Source of the DNA: Myxococcales bacterium
GTDB lineage: Bacteria; Myxococcota_A; Polyangia; Polyangiales; Polyangiaceae
DNA: 9,328 nt
Assembly (NCBI GenBank): GCA_016720545.1
Contig: JADKKK010000032.1
Span: 1 to 9,328, forward strand
Reading direction: 5' to 3'
Each line of letters starts with the position of its first letter. Within the stretch, counting starts at the first letter, position 1. Of this stretch, positions 5,754 to 9,328 are shown piece by piece. The notes below the pieces were generated by a model. The model worked only from the letters and a program-made list of their open reading frames with translations, was not told the origin of the DNA and ran no database searches. The translations under genes and the position numbers were made by a program.

Positions 5754-7282
5754 CGGTCACCTCGGTCGTCGGAGTCGTCGTGGTCGTGATCTTCGTGCTC
5801 CGGAGCAACGGGTTCGGCGCCCGCCCCGCTCCCGTCGGCGGCGCCGCCCGCGTCCAGCGGCAGGTAGGCCGGCGGCAGCCCGGTCGCCGCGTACTCCGCC
5901 ATCAGAACTCGCAGATGAGGCGCGATCCCCGCCCCACGCGCGTCGCGAGCCAGGTCCTCGGCCCGCTGAGGCACACCGAGCGGACGGCGAGCGCCGCTCG
6001 CGTTCTTGGCCTTGTCGAGCGGCAGCAGCGTCGCCAGGTGGGTGCCGTGTCGCGCGTCGACGAGGTCGGCGCTCGACAGGTCCCAGCGCGCGAAGCGCAC
6101 CGTCGGCCGCAGCAGCACGCAGTAGCGCGCGGGCACCTCGAAGCGGACGCCCTCGATGGTGATCGTCCCGTCGCTGCGGCGCAGCGTGCGCACCTCTTCC
6201 TTGCGAAAGGCTCGACGCAGGACATCCATCGAGGGAGCCTCGCGCGCGACCGCGGGCCCGCGCATGGCACGCTCGAGGGGAGTCGTGCCGAGCTCGCTGT
6301 GACGCTTGCGGTGGTAGTCGAGCTCCACCCACGCCTGCGTCGCCTCGTTGAGCTTCGAGAGCGTGAGCTCCGCCTCACCCTCGAGCATCGCCATCAGGCG
6401 CCCCTCCACCAGCCCCCAGAAGCTCTCCTGCTTGCCATTCTGCTCAGGCGTGTACGGCAATGTCGTGTGGTGCACGATCGAGAGACGCGCCAGCCCCTCG
6501 GTGCTCTCAGCGGCCATCATGGCCGAGCCGTTGTCCGTCAGCAGCGCGCGCGGCAGGCCCCGCTTGAGGATCGCCTGCGACAGGCCGTGCGCCCACGCCT
6601 CGGTCGTCTGATCCAGGTACCACTGCGCGTGACAGATCAGGCGCGAGGCGTCGTCCATGAAGGCGAGCAGCTGAGGCCTCTTCATGCTCCCGTCCGCGAG
6701 CGCGATGGCGCGCGAGCACTCGTGGAAGTCGGCGTGCCAGAGCCCGTGCACCTGGGTCACCTCGAAGCTGCGCCGCTCACGCGGCTCGAAGGCCTGAACC
6801 TCGCCGCGCTTGCGCTTGCGACGACGCTGCTTGACCATCCCCTGCTGGCGCATGTGACGCGCGATCGTGGCGGGGCTCGGCACCTCGCCTAGCGTCGCGT
6901 CCGCCTTCACCAGCGCCGAGAGGTTCTGGTGGTGAAGCGCGTACGTCCAGCTCGGGTGGGCGCGGTACTGCACGGCGAGCGCCTCCCGCAACGCGGCCCC
7001 GAGCGATGGGCGCGTGCCCGCGTGCGACGGCACCTTGCGCGCGAGCGCGTCGATGGGGTCCGTCTTCGCGTTCCTCGCCGCGTAGTACCAACGCTCGATC
7101 GTCGACGCGCCGTAGCGCAGCGACTCGCGGGTCGTCGGGTGCTCCCAGCGCCGCGAAGCGAGCGCTTCGACGTGCTCGCGCAGCTCCCCCACGTCCGGTG
7201 GGCAGGACAGCAATGGCCCCACGATCGTGAAGCGAAACCTCGCCCACTTCATCCGGGCTGACTCGTGGCTCTTGTCGTTCAT
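5750..7282 (-). CDS. Mu/TniA/TnsB-like DD(35)E transposase (510 aa)
   Basis: This is a DDE transposase of the retroviral-integrase fold that would cut and join the transposon ends. With the ATG at 7282 the catalytic residues are Asp185 (LWHADFHE), Asp250 (LLTDNGSAM) and Glu286 (PEQNGKQESFWG); exactly 35 residues separate the last two. Upstream lie helical DNA-binding regions (ESLRYGASTIERWYYAARNA; TIARHMRQQGMVKQRRRKRK). Downstream lies a Mu C-terminal-like beta-barrel region (GTITIEGVRFEVPARY), followed by a strikingly acidic tail (EHEDHDHDDSDDRGDR). GGAGGA lies nine bases before the ATG, which favours this start over an upstream extension to 7327. The stop overlaps the ATPase ATG by four bases, as in other transposase/ATPase operons. 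No stop or frame break is seen, so this gene looks intact. The acidic tail may contact the ATPase, but that is inference. Confidence 0.88.
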   Translation of the reverse strand: MNDKSHESARMKWARFRFTIVGPLLSCPPDVGELREHVEALASRRWEHPTTRESLRYGASTIERWYYAARNAKTDPIDALARKVPSHAGTRPSLGAALREALAVQYRAHPSWTYALHHQNLSALVKADATLGEVPSPATIARHMRQQGMVKQRRRKRKRGEVQAFEPRERRSFEVTQVHGLWHADFHECSRAIALADGSMKRPQLLAFMDDASRLICHAQWYLDQTTEAWAHGLSQAILKRGLPRALLTDNGSAMMAAESTEGLARLSIVHHTTLPYTPEQNGKQESFWGLVEGRLMAMLEGEAELTLSKLNEATQAWVELDYHRKRHSELGTTPLERAMRGPAVAREAPSMDVLRRAFRKEEVRTLRRSDGTITIEGVRFEVPARYCVLLRPTVRFARWDLSSADLVDARHGTHLATLLPLDKAKNASGARRPLGVPQRAEDLARDARGAGIAPHLRVLMAEYAATGLPPAYLPLDAGGAADGSGAGAEPVAPEHEDHDHDDSDDRGDR

Positions 7283-7340
7283 CTCGGGTCGTCCTCCTGC
7301 GCAGGCCCTCCTGCGCGTGTGCGACAACCCTAGAAATCAA

Positions 7341-7362
7341 GACGGTCCCGTCTACGACCGTC
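7341..7362. repeat. Short inverted repeat between the zinc-ribbon and transposase genes
   Basis: GACGGTC (7341-7347) and GACCGTC (7356-7362) are perfectly complementary around an 8-base loop. They lie within the 92-base gap between the zinc-ribbon gene and the transposase start. On the minus strand TTGATTTC follows, which is a weak T-tract. It could be an attenuator or an operator for the transposase operon. The evidence is only the symmetry and the position. Confidence 0.35.
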
Positions 7363-7374
7363 CTCTGCGTGCGG

Positions 7375-7989
7375 TCACCCAACCATCGCCGAACGTGCCC
7401 GTTCAGGGGGAACCGTCGCCGTCGTCAGTGGCGCCAGCAGCCGGTGCGTCGTCACCGCGCGCTCCGCCTCGGTGCCGCGCGCGGACCGCATCAGCGCCAC
7501 CACCACGTTCGGGGCCACGGCGCCCGACGACACGACCAGCGCCGCGACCAGCAGCGTCACCCTCGCGTCTTGCCTGACCCGCCCCCAGTAGCTCTCCCAG
7601 CGGCTCGTCGTCTGCCGCGATGGCGACGGCGCCGACGCGACCTCTGGGGCTGCCCTCGACGCCACTCCGCGCAGGGCCGCCCACGCCACCATGACCCGCA
7701 TCGCGTACACGAATCGCCCCAGGAACCGCACCGACGCCGGTGTCGCGCGCCTCCGGCAGCCACGCACCGAGCAGCACAGCGACAGCCGCGAATCGTACCG
7801 CCCGGCGATGGCCGCCCCTTCGCCGACCCCGCGGACCTTGCGCGGGTAGTTCGCCACGTCCAGCCGCCCCCCGCACCCCGGCCGACTGCACCGGCCCCTC
7901 CGCACCGCCCAGGCCGCCGCGACGTCGATCTCCAACAGTTTCGCGTGGAACTTGTCCTCGTCCGCGATCTCGCTCACCCTCTCCACCAT
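7375..7989 (-). CDS. Transposon-associated zinc-ribbon protein (204 aa)
   Basis: The N-terminal part has two cysteine pairs, Cys34-x4-Cys39 (CSRPGC) and Cys73-x4-Cys78 (CSVRGC, preceded by another Cys). They are separated by DVANYPRKVRG and basic residues, which looks like a zinc ribbon. TPASVRFLGRFVYAMRVMVA follows, then SRQTTSRWESYWGRVRQDAR, which resembles the recognition part of a helix-turn-helix, and a hydrophobic Ala/Val-rich C-terminal region. This suggests a DNA-binding accessory or regulatory protein. It has no DDE catalytic triad. AGGAGG lies four bases before the ATG at 7989. It is the first gene of the leftward set and nearest the right end, so it may bind that end. I recall similar proteins beside IS-like genes in myxobacteria, but I cannot name the family firmly. 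Confidence 0.7.
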   Translation of the reverse strand: MVERVSEIADEDKFHAKLLEIDVAAAWAVRRGRCSRPGCGGRLDVANYPRKVRGVGEGAAIAGRYDSRLSLCCSVRGCRRRATPASVRFLGRFVYAMRVMVAWAALRGVASRAAPEVASAPSPSRQTTSRWESYWGRVRQDARVTLLVAALVVSSGAVAPNVVVALMRSARGTEAERAVTTHRLLAPLTTATVPPERARSAMVG

Positions 7990-8032
7990 CCGTCCTCCTC
8001 GACTCTCTCAGTCGGAGACGGACCCTCCCTGA

Positions 8033-8055
8033 ACTCACCAATGGTGGCGAGTTTT
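8033..8055 (+). terminator. Weak hairpin with T4 tail (plus strand)
   Basis: ACTCACCA (8033-8040) pairs with TGGCGAGT (8045-8052) with one mismatch around an ATGG loop, and TTTT follows at 8052-8055. It sits between the divergent zinc-ribbon gene and IS3 orfB, near the transposon's right end. It could stop outside transcription entering the IS remnant, or simply be part of the transposon end. Confidence 0.3.
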
Positions 8056-8194
8056 CGGAGGGGCTTTGTCCATCGCCCCTCACGAAACGTGTCGCGAACG
8101 CCAAGCGGCCCCCTCAGTTCACAGGGGCGTGCTCATCGCGACGTGTGCAGCGTTCGGGATCGCGGTCGCGACGTACTACCGGAGGAGGTCCCCG

Positions 8195-9172
8195 ATGCAC
8201 GGCCCTCGTCCCGCGCGCCCATCGCCAGCGCGACGCCTCCCCGACCCTGAGCGAAGGATGGTGCTCGGGGTGTTGCACGAGCCCCGCTTCGTGGATCTCG
8301 CGCCCGCCGAGGTCTTCGGCATGCTCCTCGATGAGGGCCGACACCTGTGCTCGGTGCGGACGATGCACCGGATCTTGGCCGAGAACGAGGAGGCACGCGA
8401 GCGGCGCAATCAGCTACGCCACCCGGCCTACACGAAGCCCGAGCTGTTGGCGAGCGCGCCTAACCAGCTCTGGAGCTGGGACATCACCAAGCTCCATGGA
8501 CCGGCGAAGTGGACCTACTTCTACCTCTACGTGATCCTCGACGTGTTCAGCCGTTACGTCGTCGGGTGGATGGTGGCTCATCGGGAGTCCGCCACCCTCG
8601 CCAAGAAGCTCATCTCCGAGACGTGCGACCGTCAGGGCATCAAGGCCGGGCAACTCACCGTCCACGCCGACCGCGGCACCTCGATGACCTCGAAGGCCGT
8701 CGCGTTCATGCTCGCCGACCTCGGCGTCACCAAGACCCACTCGCGGCCCCACGTCTCCGACGACAACCCATTCAGCGAGGCGCACTTCAAGACCCTCAAG
8801 TACCGTCCCGACTTCCCCGAGCGCTTCGGTTCGATCCAGGACGCGCGCGGCCACAGCAGCGACTTCTTCCGCTGGTACAACGAGGAGCATCGCCATTCGG
8901 GTCTCGCGATGCTCACGCCGGCGGATGTCCACGCCGGCCTCGTCGACGAGCGCGTCGCGCAACGCCAGGCCACGCTCGACGTCGCGTTCGCCGCTCACCC
9001 AGAGCGCTTCCCTCACGGGCGCCCGATCGCCCGACGCCCTGCGTCCGAGGTCTGGATCAACAAGCCCACAGAGGCGCCTGGCGCGGCGCCTGCGGGCGAG
9101 ACGCCTCGCGATCGATCTCGCGGTGCTGGCGCCGTGACAGGCGCCCTCCGCGACACGCCCGCCCCTCACTAA
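8195..9172 (+). CDS. IS3-family transposase OrfB (DDE catalytic subunit), 5'-interrupted
   Basis: OrfB supplies the integrase-fold catalytic domain of the IS3 transposase. The catalytic residues are clear: Asp96 (LWSWDITK), Asp159 (VHADRGTSM) and Glu195 (DDNPFSEAHFKTLKY), with 35 residues between the last two (numbered from the ATG at 8195). The C-terminal DFFRWYNEEHRHSG motif is also typical. Homology begins upstream: VLIATCAAFGIAVATYYRRR (8129-8188) belongs to orfB, and the open frame extends to 8066. I mark the ATG at 8195 as the likely present start because GGAGGAGG lies six bases before it. The original start and about 14 codons are at 4478-4519, beyond the inserted transposon. It is separated from orfA, so no OrfAB fusion can form. 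The remaining product is about 325 aa and otherwise unbroken. Confidence 0.85.
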   Translation: MHGPRPARPSPARRLPDPERRMVLGVLHEPRFVDLAPAEVFGMLLDEGRHLCSVRTMHRILAENEEARERRNQLRHPAYTKPELLASAPNQLWSWDITKLHGPAKWTYFYLYVILDVFSRYVVGWMVAHRESATLAKKLISETCDRQGIKAGQLTVHADRGTSMTSKAVAFMLADLGVTKTHSRPHVSDDNPFSEAHFKTLKYRPDFPERFGSIQDARGHSSDFFRWYNEEHRHSGLAMLTPADVHAGLVDERVAQRQATLDVAFAAHPERFPHGRPIARRPASEVWINKPTEAPGAAPAGETPRDRSRGAGAVTGALRDTPAPH

Positions 9173-9185
9173 ATTCAAGAAACGA

Positions 9186-9207
9186 CCTTCTCAAATTCGT
9201 TGACACG
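9186..9207 (-). repeat. IS3 right terminal inverted repeat
   Basis: The plus strand ends CGTTGACACG. Its reverse complement matches 3995-4016 at 16 of 22 ungapped positions, including the TGAGAAGG block and CAACG. It lies 13 bases after the orfB stop, a normal distance for this family. TTGACA within it is part of the repeat, with no acceptable -10 at the right distance. Confidence 0.6.
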
Positions 9208-9328
9208 TTCCGCCCCCCGATGCCTCGTGGGAGCGCCGCCCAGCGCCACGAGGCCGACGCTTCGGGCCGGAGCGCGCGCCCCTAGTACTCGGCCGCCCAC
9301 GCACGCGCCTCGACGCCGACGCGCTCGA

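Larger units (their letters stand above)
4520..8125 (-). mobile_element. Mu/Tn5053-like transposon inserted in IS3 orfB
   Basis: This ~3.6-kb insert carries four genes, all leftward: a zinc-ribbon protein, a DD(35)E transposase, an AAA+ ATPase and a 93-aa protein. Both junctions with IS3 orfB show GGCGTGCTC (4511-4519 and 8126-8134), which fits a target duplication. Perfect terminal inverted repeats are not obvious. A subterminal pair is plausible: CGCG..CACG..GTGAGG at 4549-4569 and the reverse complement of 8078-8096. A transposase-plus-ATPase pair with stop/start overlap is the core of the Mu, Tn7 and Tn5053 group. No TniQ, TnsA, resolvase or passenger gene is visible. The exact ends are uncertain by several tens of bases. 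Confidence 0.6.
8126..9207 (+). mobile_element. IS3-family element, 3' part (interrupted)
   Basis: This part carries the remainder of orfB and the right inverted repeat. Its orfB frame matches that of the stub at 4478-4519, and the repeated GGCGTGCTC lies at its left edge. The orientation matches the 5' part and the ends carry matching inverted repeats, so a single element split by insertion is the simplest reading. Confidence 0.7.

Noticed and set aside
5741..6892. Long plus-strand open frame (383 aa) antisense to the transposase
   Set aside because: It is the shadow of the minus-strand DD(35)E gene, which has a full catalytic triad and ribosome site. The antisense product is His/Arg/Leu-rich with no motif.
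8414..9178. Minus-strand open frame (254 aa) antisense to IS3 orfB
   Set aside because: The plus strand encodes an unmistakable DDE domain; the antisense frame is a GC-driven shadow.
9200..9205. TTGACA as an outward promoter
   Set aside because: It lies within the IS3 right inverted repeat, and no acceptable -10 follows at 16-18 bases in this GC-rich flank.
9208..9328. CGATGCCTCG and GCGCCGCC resembling 77-101 as a third copy of the dispersed repeat
   Set aside because: The shared words are short and the following sequence diverges; the window ends before it can be tested.

Overview
The window is about two-thirds G+C. It carries lipoprotein signal peptides, a cysteine-rich secreted protein of a style common in myxobacteria, and a dense layer of transposon debris. 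This suggests a large-genome, high-GC Myxococcota chromosome (Polyangia-like). That is inference from composition and gene style; no marker gene is present.

Region 1 (1-1760) has no gene I would call intact. It holds copy A of a ~350-bp dispersed repeat, a perfect 11-bp stem-loop (392-425), two tandem 108-bp units (821-1035), a frameshifted remnant of an Ala/Pro-rich protein (1100-1640, minus) and, abutting it, a C-terminal scrap of an IS91-family transposase (about 1640-1749, minus).

Region 2 (1763-3112) is the only part that looks like ordinary host coding sequence. A good sigma-70-type promoter (TTGACA-17-TATGGT) precedes two co-directional exported lipoprotein genes: a 170-aa lipoprotein with two further cysteines, and a 241-aa lipoprotein with 28 further cysteines.

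Region 3 (3113-3994) is decay again. It holds a fragment of an FAD-dependent oxidoreductase of the dimethylglycine/sarcosine dehydrogenase type with an in-frame stop (minus), then copy B of the dispersed repeat.

Region 4 (3995-9207) is a nested mobile element. An IS3-family element has recognisable terminal inverted repeats (3995-4016 and 9186-9207), orfA with an A8 slippery site, and orfB. Its orfB is split after codon 14 by a ~3.6-kb leftward-transcribed transposon (about 4520-8125). The 9 bases GGCGTGCTC occur at both junctions, and removing 4520-8134 restores an in-frame ~359-aa orfB. The inserted transposon encodes, in transcription order, a zinc-ribbon protein (204 aa), a Mu/TniA/TnsB-like DD(35)E transposase (510 aa), a TniB/ExeA-like AAA+ ATPase and a 93-aa protein of unknown function. 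The last three are coupled by 4-base stop/start overlaps. The ATPase gene reads in three successive frames, as if it had lost one base near each end, so the element is either inactive or affected by sequence error. No TniQ, TnsA, resolvase or cargo gene is visible. This four-gene element is the most interesting system in the window.

Region 5 (9208-9328) is short flanking sequence with no recognised feature.
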